Assembly: GCA_964623915.1 (NCBI GenBank)
Contig: CAZUVQ010000007.1
Coordinates: 1 to 29,724 of the forward strand
Direction of reading: 5' to 3'
Source: CAZUVQ01 sp964623915
GTDB lineage: Bacteria > Bacillota > Clostridia > UMGS1883 > UMGS1540
Length of the DNA stretch: 29,724 nucleotides
Below, one piece after another: positions 1 through 6,382 of this stretch. The notes beneath the pieces are model-generated. The model ran no database searches. It had not been told where the DNA came from and was given only the letters and a program-made list of their open reading frames with translations. The position numbers were made by a program, and so were the translations under genes. Position 1 is the first letter of the stretch. Each line of letters begins with the position of its first letter.

Positions 1-16
1 TATATGGTTTTTAATG

Positions 17-22
17 TATACT
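17..22 (+). promoter_or_regulatory. Probable -10 box of the infC operon promoter (upstream part outside window)
   Basis: TATACT matches the sigma-A -10 consensus at five of six positions. The predicted start, around base 29, would place the leader hairpin at the very 5' end of the transcript, as expected for an infC leader. The -35 box would lie before base 1, so only half of the promoter can be judged. Confidence 0.45.
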
Positions 23-28
23 GTTTTA

Positions 29-146
29 GTAACAAGCAGAGCACAGCTCTCACCATTAGACATAAGTTTAAATGGTAAATAACCTTTTTTGGTTGTGCGC
101 TTGTTGTGCGCATTTTTTTTGTAAAAATTTTTGGAGGTGTTTTGAC
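29..146 (+). promoter_or_regulatory. Structured 5' leader of infC-rpmI-rplT (L20/IF3 leader type)
   Basis: The stretch from the presumed transcription start to the infC start codon holds a small hairpin (AGAGC 38-42 with GCTCT 46-50, loop ACA) and, further on, a terminator-like hairpin with a T-run. Firmicutes commonly control this operon by binding of ribosomal protein L20 to the leader, which then ends transcription early. The placement, the GAGC-hairpin followed by CACC and the attenuator all fit that scheme. The assignment to the L20 leader family is from memory of its general shape; a covariance-model search would settle it. Confidence 0.6.
95..120 (+). terminator. Attenuator terminator in the infC leader
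   Basis: TGCGC (96-100) pairs with GCGCA (108-112) across a seven-base loop and is followed directly by eight T (113-120). A small AACC/GGTT hairpin (81-84 with 91-94) sits just before it. The terminator precedes the infC ribosome binding site (133-137), so it can shut off the whole translation-factor operon. This is the expected output element of an L20-type leader. Confidence 0.7.
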
Positions 147-656
147 ATAGGAAAAGAAATGATGATTAATGAGGAAATCCGTGACAAGGAAGTCCGCCTC
201 GTTGACAGTGATGGTTCTCAGTTAGGTGTTATGCCTGTAAAGGAAGCTCAGCAAATAGCTTTTGGTAAAAATCTTGACCTTGTAAAGATTGCCCCTCATG
301 CTAATCCACCCGTATGCAGAGTTATGGATTATGGTAAATATAAGTTTGAGGCTGCAAAAAAGGAAAAAGAAAACCGTAAAAATCAAAAGGTGGTTGCCAT
401 TAAAGAGGTAAGGCTTTCACCCAATATTGATGAACATGATTTTATTACAAAAGGCAACCATGCAATAAAATTCCTTGGGAGCGGTGATAAGGTCAAAGTT
501 TCTGTCAGATTCAGAGGTAGGGAAGTTCGTCATTCTTCACTCGGAGAAAATGTGTTACTTAAGTTTGCCGATTTTGTTAAAGAAGTAGGCAATATTGACA
601 AAGCGCCAAAACTTGAGGGCAGAAATATGTCAATGTTTATATCACCAAAACAATAA
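147..656 (+). CDS. infC: Translation initiation factor IF-3
   Basis: IF-3 binds the 30S subunit, prevents premature 50S joining and checks start-codon and initiator-tRNA pairing. The protein carries the N-terminal motif MINEEIRDKEVRLVD, the linker region YGKYKFEAAKKEKENRKN and the C-terminal ending GRNMSMFISPK, and its 169 residues are normal for the family. Start choice: GGAGG at 133-137 is nine bases before an in-frame ATA at 147. The next in-frame ATGs (159 and 162) are 21 or more bases from that site, too far. IF-3 genes classically use non-standard starts (AUU in E. coli and B. subtilis) for self-control, so ATA is the likely start here. An in-frame upstream ATG at 72 would place the attenuator inside the coding sequence and is rejected. 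It is first gene of an operon with rpmI and rplT. Confidence 0.95.
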   Translation: MGKEMMINEEIRDKEVRLVDSDGSQLGVMPVKEAQQIAFGKNLDLVKIAPHANPPVCRVMDYGKYKFEAAKKEKENRKNQKVVAIKEVRLSPNIDEHDFITKGNHAIKFLGSGDKVKVSVRFRGREVRHSSLGENVLLKFADFVKEVGNIDKAPKLEGRNMSMFISPKQ

Positions 657-707
657 GTATTTTAAGCTAATGCTTTAAATAAATATAATCTTAAGGAGGG
701 TACTATT

Positions 708-905
708 ATGCCTAAATTAAAGACACACCGAGCCAGTGCTAAGCGTTTTTCGCTTACAAAAAACGGTAAAATAAAAAGAGGTCATGCTTATAAAACCCAT
801 ATACTGACTAAAAAATCTTCCAAGAGGAAGAGAAAGCTGCGTAAGGTTTCATACGCATCAATTCCAAACGCCGCAGTAATTAAAAAGCTTTTACCGTACA
901 AATAA
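708..905 (+). CDS. rpmI: 50S ribosomal protein L35
   Basis: A 65-residue, very basic protein of the large ribosomal subunit. The opening MPKLKTHRASAKRF and the later basic block KRKRKLRK followed by a short tail ending in LLPYK are typical of L35. AAGGAGGG seven or so bases before the ATG is a strong ribosome binding site. The gene lies 51 bases after infC and 13 bases before rplT, the standard bacterial order. The spacer after infC shows no terminator or promoter that I can support, so it is probably co-transcribed and subject to the same leader control. Confidence 0.97.
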   Translation: MPKLKTHRASAKRFSLTKNGKIKRGHAYKTHILTKKSSKRKRKLRKVSYASIPNAAVIKKLLPYK

Positions 906-918
906 GGAGGGGTAACGA

Positions 919-1272
919 ATGGCACGAGTTAAAGGTGCAATGCACACTAAAAAAAGACGTAATAAAGTTTTAAAGCTCGCAAAGGGCTACAGAGGCGCTA
1001 AATCAAAAAATTTCAGAATAGCTAACCAAGCAGTTATGAAGTCATTGGTATATGCATATATCGGAAGAAAACACAAGAAACGTGATTTCAGAAGGCTTTG
1101 GATTACACGCATCAGCGCCGCTGCAAAGATGAACGGAATAAATTATTCTACATTTATGAATGGTCTTAAAAAAGCTGATATTCAGATAAACAGAAAAATG
1201 CTTTCTGAAATTGCTATTAATGATCCGACAGCTTTTACGGCACTTGTCGAAAAATCAAAGGCAAGCCGTTAA
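919..1272 (+). CDS. rplT: 50S ribosomal protein L20
   Basis: L20 is an early 23S rRNA-binding assembly protein of the large subunit and, in Firmicutes, the likely repressor of its own operon through the leader RNA. The sequence has the family opening MARVKGAMHTKKRRNKVLKLAKGY (basic N-terminal extension), the core motif YAYIGRKHKKRDFRRLWI and a 117-residue length matching the family. A GGAGGGG-like site precedes the ATG closely. It is the last gene of the operon; a strong terminator follows 13 bases after the stop. Confidence 0.97.
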   Translation: MARVKGAMHTKKRRNKVLKLAKGYRGAKSKNFRIANQAVMKSLVYAYIGRKHKKRDFRRLWITRISAAAKMNGINYSTFMNGLKKADIQINRKMLSEIAINDPTAFTALVEKSKASR

Positions 1273-1284
1273 TCAAAAATTTTT

Positions 1285-1314
1285 AGGGGGACATAGTTTC
1301 GGTCCCCCTTTTTT
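1285..1314 (+). terminator. Rho-independent terminator after rplT
   Basis: GGGGGAC (1286-1292) pairs with GTCCCCC (1302-1308) over a nine-base loop, followed by six T (1309-1314). It closes the infC operon. The next gene begins only 16 bases later and no separate promoter could be placed in that gap, so some read-through may feed the following genes. Confidence 0.9.
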
Positions 1315-1329
1315 GACGTTGGTGAAACA

Positions 1330-2085
1330 ATGTATATAAAGAGTACATCAAATAATAAAATTAAATTACTCTCTTCTCTGAAAAAAAGAACTGTCAGAGA
1401 AAAAGTGCAGCTTGTTTTTCTTGAGGGAGAAAGGCTTATTTGCGATAGCGTCCGTTTCGGTGCAAATATTGAGTCCATTTATATTAAGGAAGGATATAAA
1501 GGTAAAATGCCTTCCGCTGACAATATTTTTACAATTACTGCGCCTTTATTTGACAAAATTGCGGATACCCAGTCGCCGCAAGGAATAATAGCAACAGCAA
1601 AAATGCCTTTATACAGTCTTTCGAAAATAAAAAACGGTGTATCTGTTATATGCGACAACGTCAGAGACCCTGGCAATTTGGGTACTATTATAAGAACAGC
1701 ACATGCAGTGGGTGCTTCGGCGGTTATTTTGACACGCGGCTCGGTTGATCCTTATAACATGAAAACCGTGCGTTCTTCGATGGGAAGTGTTTTTGCGTTG
1801 CCGGTGCTTTATGCCGATATTGAGGCGATAGATGCTTTGCAGAAAACCGGTGTTTCAATTTATTCGGGGATGCCTGCGGAGGATTCCGTGTCTTTATATG
1901 ATTTGTCTATTGATACAAACTGTGCTTTTGTAATAGGAAATGAGGGTGACGGTGTCACAGGGCCCCTTTTGCAACTATCCGACAGATTATTTACAATACC
2001 AATGCCGGGCGGAGCAGAGTCACTAAATGCTGCTGTGGCGGCGTCTGTTTGTCTTTATGAATATTTAAGGCAAAATAATAAATAA
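1330..2085 (+). CDS. TrmH/SpoU-family RNA 2'-O-methyltransferase
   Basis: Members of this family use S-adenosylmethionine to methylate ribose 2'-OH groups in rRNA or tRNA through a knotted SPOUT fold. All three signature motifs are present: DNVRDPGNLGTIIRT at residues 109-123, GNEGDG at 203-208 and IPMPGGAESLNAAVA at 223-237. The N-terminal ~95 residues (SNNKIKLLSSLKKR, FLEGERLICDS) form the substrate-binding domain seen in RlmB/TsnR/YsgA-type enzymes. The 251-residue length is normal. The exact target base cannot be read from the sequence. The start is weakly supported (GGTGA upstream). It begins a long run of closely spaced genes on this strand and lies 12 bases before murI. Confidence 0.9.
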   Translation: MYIKSTSNNKIKLLSSLKKRTVREKVQLVFLEGERLICDSVRFGANIESIYIKEGYKGKMPSADNIFTITAPLFDKIADTQSPQGIIATAKMPLYSLSKIKNGVSVICDNVRDPGNLGTIIRTAHAVGASAVILTRGSVDPYNMKTVRSSMGSVFALPVLYADIEAIDALQKTGVSIYSGMPAEDSVSLYDLSIDTNCAFVIGNEGDGVTGPLLQLSDRLFTIPMPGGAESLNAAVAASVCLYEYLRQNNK

Positions 2086-2097
2086 AGAGGCAAATAT

Positions 2098-2883
2098 ATG
2101 AATAATTGTACAAAACCTATTGGTGTTTTTGATTCCGGAATAGGCGGAATAACTGTGTTGAGTGAGCTTGTAAAAAAGATGCCGAATGAAGATTTTTTAT
2201 ATTTCGGCGATTCATATAATGCTCCTTATGGAATGAAAACTGAAGAAGAAATTTGTAAATTAGCACTTGATAATACGAAATTTCTGCTTTCAAAGGGTGC
2301 AAAAGCCGTTGTTATTGCATGTAACACAGCAACCAGTGTTGCCGCTAAAACCATAAGGATGCTGTACCCTGAAATACCCGTAATTGGTGTTGAACCTGCA
2401 ATAAAACCGGCTGCTTTACACAAAAAAAACTCAAATATTCTTGTTATGGCTACACCGGTTACATTAAAAAATGATAAATTTTGTCGCCTGATGGAAATGT
2501 ATAAGGGTGATGCTAAAATATATCCGAAGCCATGTCCTGGTCTTGTTGAAATCATCGAAAAAGGTCAGGTTTCGGGCAGTGAGCTTGATAGTTTTCTTGA
2601 AAAGCTTCTGTTACCATATAGAGATATTCAGATTGATTCTGTGGTTTTAGGCTGTACACATTATGTATTTATAAAAAAATCAATACTTAGGGCGCTGGGG
2701 AAAAATATTTTGATATTTGACGGTGGCATTGGTACTGCAAGTGAAACATACAGGAGAATTTTTGAAAAGGGCCTATTAAATAATCATAAAAATGCAGGCA
2801 GAGTAACCTTTTATAACAGTAACAATTCAGAGGAAAAGTTAAAACTGATGGAAAGGTTGCTTAATTATCAGGAGGATAATTGA
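2098..2883 (+). CDS. murI: Glutamate racemase
   Basis: Interconverts L- and D-glutamate to supply D-glutamate for peptidoglycan in the cytoplasm, without cofactor. Signature regions are FDSGIGG at residues 11-17, YFGD at 35-38, the first catalytic cysteine in ACNTATS (Cys75) and the second in GCTHY (Cys186, with His188 next to it). The 261-residue length is usual. It starts 12 bases after the methylase gene with GAGG before the ATG, and its TGA stop shares one base with the ATG of the next gene. The neighbours suggest general housekeeping transcription rather than a dedicated cell-wall cluster. Confidence 0.96.
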   Translation: MNNCTKPIGVFDSGIGGITVLSELVKKMPNEDFLYFGDSYNAPYGMKTEEEICKLALDNTKFLLSKGAKAVVIACNTATSVAAKTIRMLYPEIPVIGVEPAIKPAALHKKNSNILVMATPVTLKNDKFCRLMEMYKGDAKIYPKPCPGLVEIIEKGQVSGSELDSFLEKLLLPYRDIQIDSVVLGCTHYVFIKKSILRALGKNILIFDGGIGTASETYRRIFEKGLLNNHKNAGRVTFYNSNNSEEKLKLMERLLNYQEDN

Positions 2884-3167
2884 TGAAGCTCGGAGAACTT
2901 ATAGAGCAGGAGAAAACATTATATAAAGCATTTACACTTTTGAAGGATGAAAAAGAAGTTGAAAAGTTTTTGTTTGATTTATGTACTCCTTTGGAATTAT
3001 CAGCTATGGCACAAAGGCTTAAAGTTGCAATTCTTTTATCTGAAAAACGCGGATACAATGAAATAGTAGCATTGACAGGTGCAAGCAGCGCAACCATTTC
3101 AAGAGTTTCAAATTATCTTAATAAAAAAGGTGCGGACGGTTATAAAACTGTTCTTAAAAGATTGTAA
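2883..3167 (+). CDS. YerC/YecD-type TrpR-related DNA-binding protein
   Basis: A small 94-residue helical protein of the TrpR superfamily. The core LCTPLELSAMAQRLKVAILL followed by a helix-turn-helix, GYNEIVALTGASSATISRVS (about residues 58-77), matches the YerC/YecD family of Firmicutes, whose target and ligand are not established. Start choice: a TTG three bases upstream is also in frame, but GGAGG at 2871-2875 is seven bases from the ATG at 2883. It overlaps the stop codons of murI and the start of the following methyltransferase by single bases, so translation is probably coupled across all three. It could be a local regulator, but no operator can be named. Confidence 0.85.
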   Translation: MKLGELIEQEKTLYKAFTLLKDEKEVEKFLFDLCTPLELSAMAQRLKVAILLSEKRGYNEIVALTGASSATISRVSNYLNKKGADGYKTVLKRL

Positions 3168-3889
3168 TGTATAATGAATTTTCAAAATTTTATGACAGCC
3201 TCATAGATATGGATTATAATAGGTTTGTAGATTATTACAAAAGTATTTTAAAAAAATACTCTGTTTCGCCAAAGCTTATTGCTGACCTTGGCTGCGGTAC
3301 GGGAACACTGACAGACCTTATGCATAAACAAGGGTTCGATATGATAGGGATTGACCGCTCGCCACAAATGCTCGATATAGCAAAAAATAAAAATCAGGAT
3401 ATTTTATATATCAATCAGGATATGACAGAGTTTGAGCTTTATGGTACAGTTGATGTGATTTACAGCTCGCTTGACTGTATTAATTACATACAGGATGAAA
3501 ATTTAGTCAAAAAGGTATTTTCGCTTGTAAATAACTACCTAAATTATGGAGGCTTATATTTTTTTGATATAAGCAGTTATTATAAACTTTCTGTGATTTT
3601 GGGAAACAATACTTTTGTATTTGATGATGATGATATTTTCTATACGTGGGAAAACTTTTTTGAGGATGATTTATTGACAATGAACCTCACTTTTTTTGAA
3701 AAGTGTGGAAATTTATATAAAAGATTCAACGAAGATCAAGTGCAAAGAGCTTATAAAATTTCAGATATAGTGGAATTTGCAAAAACTGCCGGTCTTGAAG
3801 TCCTCGGAGTTTTTGATGAGTTTACTTTTGATGAACCTTCCGAAAAGTCAGAAAGAATATTTTTTGTATTGAGAAGGAGAAACCAATGA
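3167..3889 (+). CDS. Class I SAM-dependent methyltransferase
   Basis: A 240-residue Rossmann-type methyltransferase. Motif I is ADLGCGTGTL at residues 39-48, with IGID (acidic end of strand 2) shortly after, and a middle D-V-I-Y-S-S-L-D-C-I-N stretch typical of Methyltransf_25-like proteins. The substrate is not recognisable. The opening YNEFSKFYDSLI resembles a widespread Firmicutes family often annotated only as class I methyltransferase. Its ATG overlaps the TAA of the gene before by one base and its TGA overlaps the next ATG by four bases, so it sits firmly in the operon. Confidence 0.85.
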   Translation: MYNEFSKFYDSLIDMDYNRFVDYYKSILKKYSVSPKLIADLGCGTGTLTDLMHKQGFDMIGIDRSPQMLDIAKNKNQDILYINQDMTEFELYGTVDVIYSSLDCINYIQDENLVKKVFSLVNNYLNYGGLYFFDISSYYKLSVILGNNTFVFDDDDIFYTWENFFEDDLLTMNLTFFEKCGNLYKRFNEDQVQRAYKISDIVEFAKTAGLEVLGVFDEFTFDEPSEKSERIFFVLRRRNQ

Positions 3890-5088
3890 ATGCCCTAATA
3901 ATAGGAGGCGGGCCTGCAGGTATGATGGCTGCTGCGTTTGCCGCGAAAAACGGTGCATCAGTCTATCTGTTTGAAAAAAACCCCATTCTCGGAAAGAAAA
4001 TGAGAATTACGGGGAAGGGAAGATGCAATATTACAAATGCCGGCGATGATTTTCTTGATAAAGTAACTTCAAATCCAAAATTTTTATACAGCTCTTTCAA
4101 TAATTTTAACAATTATGATGCAATTAATTTTTTTGAAGATATAGGGGTTAAAACCAAGGTAGAAAGAGGATTAAGGGTTTTTCCGGAAAGTGACAATGCA
4201 CATACGGTTGTTAATGCGCTGGCGGATTATATTAGAAAACTCGGTGTTAAAATAATAAGGGAACGTGCCACAGATGTTGTAGTTTCTGACGGTTTTGTGA
4301 CAGGCATAGTTGCAAATAATAAATTTAAAGCTGATAAGGTGTTGATTGCAACAGGTGGTTTAAGCTATCCTGTTACAGGCAGTACTGGTGATGGCATTAA
4401 AATAGCGCAAAGGCTGGGGCATAAAATAATAAATCCAAAACCTTCGCTCGTTCCGCTTGAATCATCTGATGCTTTTTGCAAGGATTTAATGGGGCTTGCT
4501 TTAAAAAATATAGGGTTTAAGATAATAAAAGAGGGCAAACTGATTTACAGTGATTTTGGTGAGCTGTTGTTTACTCATTTCGGAATAAGCGGTCCAGTTG
4601 TATTGTCGGCAAGCTGTTTTATGGAAGATGAAGAATATGAAGCAGTGATTGATTTAAAACCTGCATTATCGGATGATGAGCTTGACAAAAGAATTTTGAG
4701 GGACTTTGAAAAGTATTCCAGAAGAGATTTTATAAATTCGCTTGATGATTTACTGCCTAAAAGCCTAATAAATACTGTTGTATTGTTATCAGGCATAGAT
4801 GAAAGAAAAAATGCGGGCGAAATTTCTAAAACGGAAAGAAAAAACCTTTGTATGCTTTTAAAGAATTTTACAGTCAAAATCAAAGGCTTTGGTAAAATAG
4901 AAGAAGCTATTGTGACAGCAGGTGGTGTATCAGTTGATGATATTAACCCAAAAACCATGGAAAGCAGAATAGTAAAAGGATTATATTTTGCAGGTGAGGT
5001 TATTGATGTTTCCGCACTCACCGGCGGCTATAATCTGCAAATTGCATATTCAACAGGATACACAGCCGGCAAAAATATGGCTTTATAG
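3886..5088 (+). CDS. HI0933/YhiN (BaiN-like) family flavoprotein oxidoreductase
   Basis: A 400-residue NAD(P)/FAD-dependent oxidoreductase. The FAD-binding dinucleotide motif IIGGGPAGMMAA is at residues 5-16, GKKMRITGKGRCNITNA (about 36-52) is the family fingerprint, and the C-terminal FAD contact region is GEVIDVSALTGGYNLQIA. Members have been annotated as BaiN or as aminoacetone oxidase-like, but the physiological substrate is uncertain, so I give no symbol. GAAGGAGA precedes the ATG, which overlaps the preceding stop by four bases. The gene stops just before the structured RNA region ahead of the HutP-family gene. Confidence 0.88.
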   Translation: MNALIIGGGPAGMMAAAFAAKNGASVYLFEKNPILGKKMRITGKGRCNITNAGDDFLDKVTSNPKFLYSSFNNFNNYDAINFFEDIGVKTKVERGLRVFPESDNAHTVVNALADYIRKLGVKIIRERATDVVVSDGFVTGIVANNKFKADKVLIATGGLSYPVTGSTGDGIKIAQRLGHKIINPKPSLVPLESSDAFCKDLMGLALKNIGFKIIKEGKLIYSDFGELLFTHFGISGPVVLSASCFMEDEEYEAVIDLKPALSDDELDKRILRDFEKYSRRDFINSLDDLLPKSLINTVVLLSGIDERKNAGEISKTERKNLCMLLKNFTVKIKGFGKIEEAIVTAGGVSVDDINPKTMESRIVKGLYFAGEVIDVSALTGGYNLQIAYSTGYTAGKNMAL

Positions 5089-5091
5089 ATA

Positions 5092-5174
5092 CGGAGGTCA
5101 ACGTGAAAAATCACGTTTTGCCTCCGGCGGAATATGTGCACCGCCGAAATTTTCGCCTTTATGGTGAAACGGCG
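5092..5174 (+). ncRNA. Two consecutive stable hairpins upstream of the HutP-family gene
   Basis: Hairpin A: CGGAGG (5092-5097) pairs with CCTCCG (5121-5126), enclosing AACGTGA (5100-5106) with TCACGTT (5111-5117) and an AAAA loop. Hairpin B: CGCCG (5142-5146) pairs with CGGCG (5170-5174), enclosing TTTCGCC (5151-5157) with GGTGAAA (5163-5169; one G-T pair) and loop TTTAT. A third option pairs GCGG (5127-5130) with CCGC (5141-5144) and competes with B. There is no T-run after either hairpin, so they are not ordinary terminators. By hand count about 85 of the 169 bases from 5092 to 5260 are G or C, more than the flanking genes seem to have. This looks like the front half of a structured RNA, or a palindromic repeat; only one copy lies in this window. 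Confidence 0.6.
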
Positions 5175-5182
5175 ATGCGCGA

Positions 5183-5268
5183 AATAATCTCTTATCATTC
5201 CTTGCCCCACGATAAGAGCCTGTTCATAAATATTCGTGTCGACGTGGGGCGGCGGAATGGAGATTATT
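5183..5268 (+). promoter_or_regulatory. Candidate translational RNA switch hiding the HutP-family ribosome binding site
   Basis: Fold 1: AATAATCTC (5183-5191) pairs perfectly with GAGATTATT (5260-5268), CATTCC (5196-5201) with GGAATG (5254-5259) and GCCCCACG (5204-5211) with CGTGGGGC (5243-5250). These nest into one long stem with a 31-base loop. The stem buries the GGAG ribosome binding site (5259-5262) and ends one base before the ATG at 5269. Fold 2: CTCTTATC (5189-5196) pairs with GATAAGAG (5211-5218), which breaks up fold 1 at its base and tip. GCCCCAC in the fold-2 loop could still pair with GTGGGGC (5244-5250) as a pseudoknot. The pairing is seen directly; the switching role is inferred. 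What triggers it is unknown. Confidence 0.6.
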
Positions 5269-5682
5269 ATGAGTACATTCGGTAGTAAGGATATTTGCGT
5301 TGCGTCTGTAAATTTAGCCATTTCACCTGACAGGGAATCAGAAGAAGCATTAAAGATTAAATACAGAGAAATGGGAATTCTCGTTGCAGCAATTGATTTT
5401 GGCGGAGAATTTATTTCTTCTGTAAATAAAGTGATTGAGCGTACTGTGATTGCGGCTAAACGAGAAGGTCTTATTGAAAGCACTCATACTGAAGAAGGTG
5501 CTGTTGCAGGTGCGGCAAGGGAGGCACTCTCCCAGATTGTAAATAAAGCAATCGGCTTAAATGTAGGCGGTAAAATAGGCATTGCACGATATAGTGACCA
5601 TGTTTGTGTATGTATTTTCTTTGGCATAGGGCTTCTTCATCTAAACGAAATGGCCGTTTCCGTAGGGCATAGAGTAATATAG
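5269..5682 (+). CDS. HutP-family protein (putative RNA-binding regulator)
   Basis: The 137-residue protein resembles clostridial HutP-family proteins: VAAIDFGGEFISSVNKVIERTV (about residues 39-60), TEEGAVAGAAREALSQIV (74-91), GLNVGGKIGIARY (96-108) and the C-terminal GLLHLNE ending GHRVI. B. subtilis HutP binds hut mRNA with histidine and a divalent metal to prevent termination. From memory of that protein, the position of its C-terminal metal-binding histidine is kept here (His124), while the HxxxH pair seems replaced by glycine-rich residues. The ligand may therefore differ. No hut gene lies nearby. The start is set by GGAG at 5259-5262; an in-frame TTG/GTG-type extension from 5236 would run through the stem and is rejected. 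Expression is probably controlled by the RNA structure just upstream. Confidence 0.78.
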   Translation: MSTFGSKDICVASVNLAISPDRESEEALKIKYREMGILVAAIDFGGEFISSVNKVIERTVIAAKREGLIESTHTEEGAVAGAAREALSQIVNKAIGLNVGGKIGIARYSDHVCVCIFFGIGLLHLNEMAVSVGHRVI

Positions 5683-5698
5683 GAGATAGGAGATTTGT

Positions 5699-6382
5699 AT
5701 GAATACAATAAAAGTTGCTGTTGACGGTCCTGCCGGTGCAGGCAAAAGCTCCGTATCAAAAAAGATTGCATCGGCGCTTGGGCTTTTATATATAGATACA
5801 GGAGCTATGTACCGTGCCGTTGCATTATATGTCTTAAATAACGGTGGTAATACAAAGTCATCAGAAAGCGTTATAAGCTTGCTTGACAATATTGAAATTA
5901 ATATGGTGAAAAAGACAGATACGCTTTTTGTGTATTTAAACGGTGCTGATGTAACCGATAAAATCCGAACGCCTGAAGTATCCGTTGGCGCTTCGGATGT
6001 TGCTGTTATACCGGAGGTCAGGCTAAAGCTTGTAGACCTTCAAAGGAAAATTGCAGCACAGCAAAATGTTATTATGGACGGCAGGGATATTGGAACTTAT
6101 GTGTTGCCTGATGCCGATGTAAAAATATTTCTCACAGCAGATGTCAAGGTACGGGCTGAAAGAAGAAAATTAGAACTTATGGAAAAGGGACAGGATGTTC
6201 CTTTTGAAGAAGTGCTTTCGGATATGATGTACAGGGATAAAAATGACAGTGAGAGAAAGTTTGCCCCCCTAAAATGTGCTGACGATGCGTATATGGTGGA
6301 TACATCACAAAAATCATTTGATGAAGTTGTAAATGAAATTACTTCAATAGTAAAGAAGGAAACGGGATATGAAGTTAATTGA
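5699..6382 (+). CDS. cmk: Cytidylate kinase
   Basis: Phosphorylates CMP and dCMP to the diphosphates using ATP. The P-loop GPAGAGKSS lies at residues 10-18, followed by the substrate-binding stretch YIDTGAMYRA (31-40), the conserved MDGRDIGTYVLPDADVKIFL region and the lid helix with ERRKLELMEKG. The 227-residue length is standard. GGAG seven bases or so before the ATG is a good ribosome binding site. It starts 16 bases after the HutP-family gene and overlaps plsC by 14 bases. Cmk next to PlsC and IspH-S1 is a conserved clostridial grouping. Confidence 0.96.
   Translation: MNTIKVAVDGPAGAGKSSVSKKIASALGLLYIDTGAMYRAVALYVLNNGGNTKSSESVISLLDNIEINMVKKTDTLFVYLNGADVTDKIRTPEVSVGASDVAVIPEVRLKLVDLQRKIAAQQNVIMDGRDIGTYVLPDADVKIFLTADVKVRAERRKLELMEKGQDVPFEEVLSDMMYRDKNDSERKFAPLKCADDAYMVDTSQKSFDEVVNEITSIVKKETGYEVN

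Noticed and set aside
72..146. In-frame ATG at 72 giving infC an N-terminal extension rich in Cys, Phe and Trp
   Set aside because: No ribosome binding site stands before it, and the extension would be coded by the attenuator hairpin and its T-run. No IF-3 has such an extension.
1313..1340. TTGACG-16-TATAAA after the rplT terminator as promoter of the TrmH-family gene
   Set aside because: Transcription would begin inside the gene, after its ATG at 1330, and no later start codon fits the family.
1739..1768. TTGACA-18-TATAAC inside the TrmH-family gene as a promoter for murI
   Set aside because: It lies in the middle of a coding region, over 300 bases from murI, and may be chance; only start-site mapping could support it.
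4575..5021. Long minus-strand ORFs opposite the flavoprotein gene (and similar ones opposite the sugar kinase and gpsA)
   Set aside because: They are out-of-frame reflections of well-supported genes, without binding sites or recognisable domains.
5029..5034. Perfect TATAAT at the end of the flavoprotein gene, possible promoter for the HutP-family gene
   Set aside because: The best -35 (TTGATG, 5003-5008) is 20 bases away, and the bases encode the conserved GGYNLQ motif of the family.
5103..5285. 60-codon ORF starting at GTG 5103, preceded by GGAGG
   Set aside because: The sequence is explained by palindromes, the GGAGG is itself in a stem, the peptide resembles nothing I know and it runs into the HutP-family gene. 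Kept as a minor possibility of a leader peptide.
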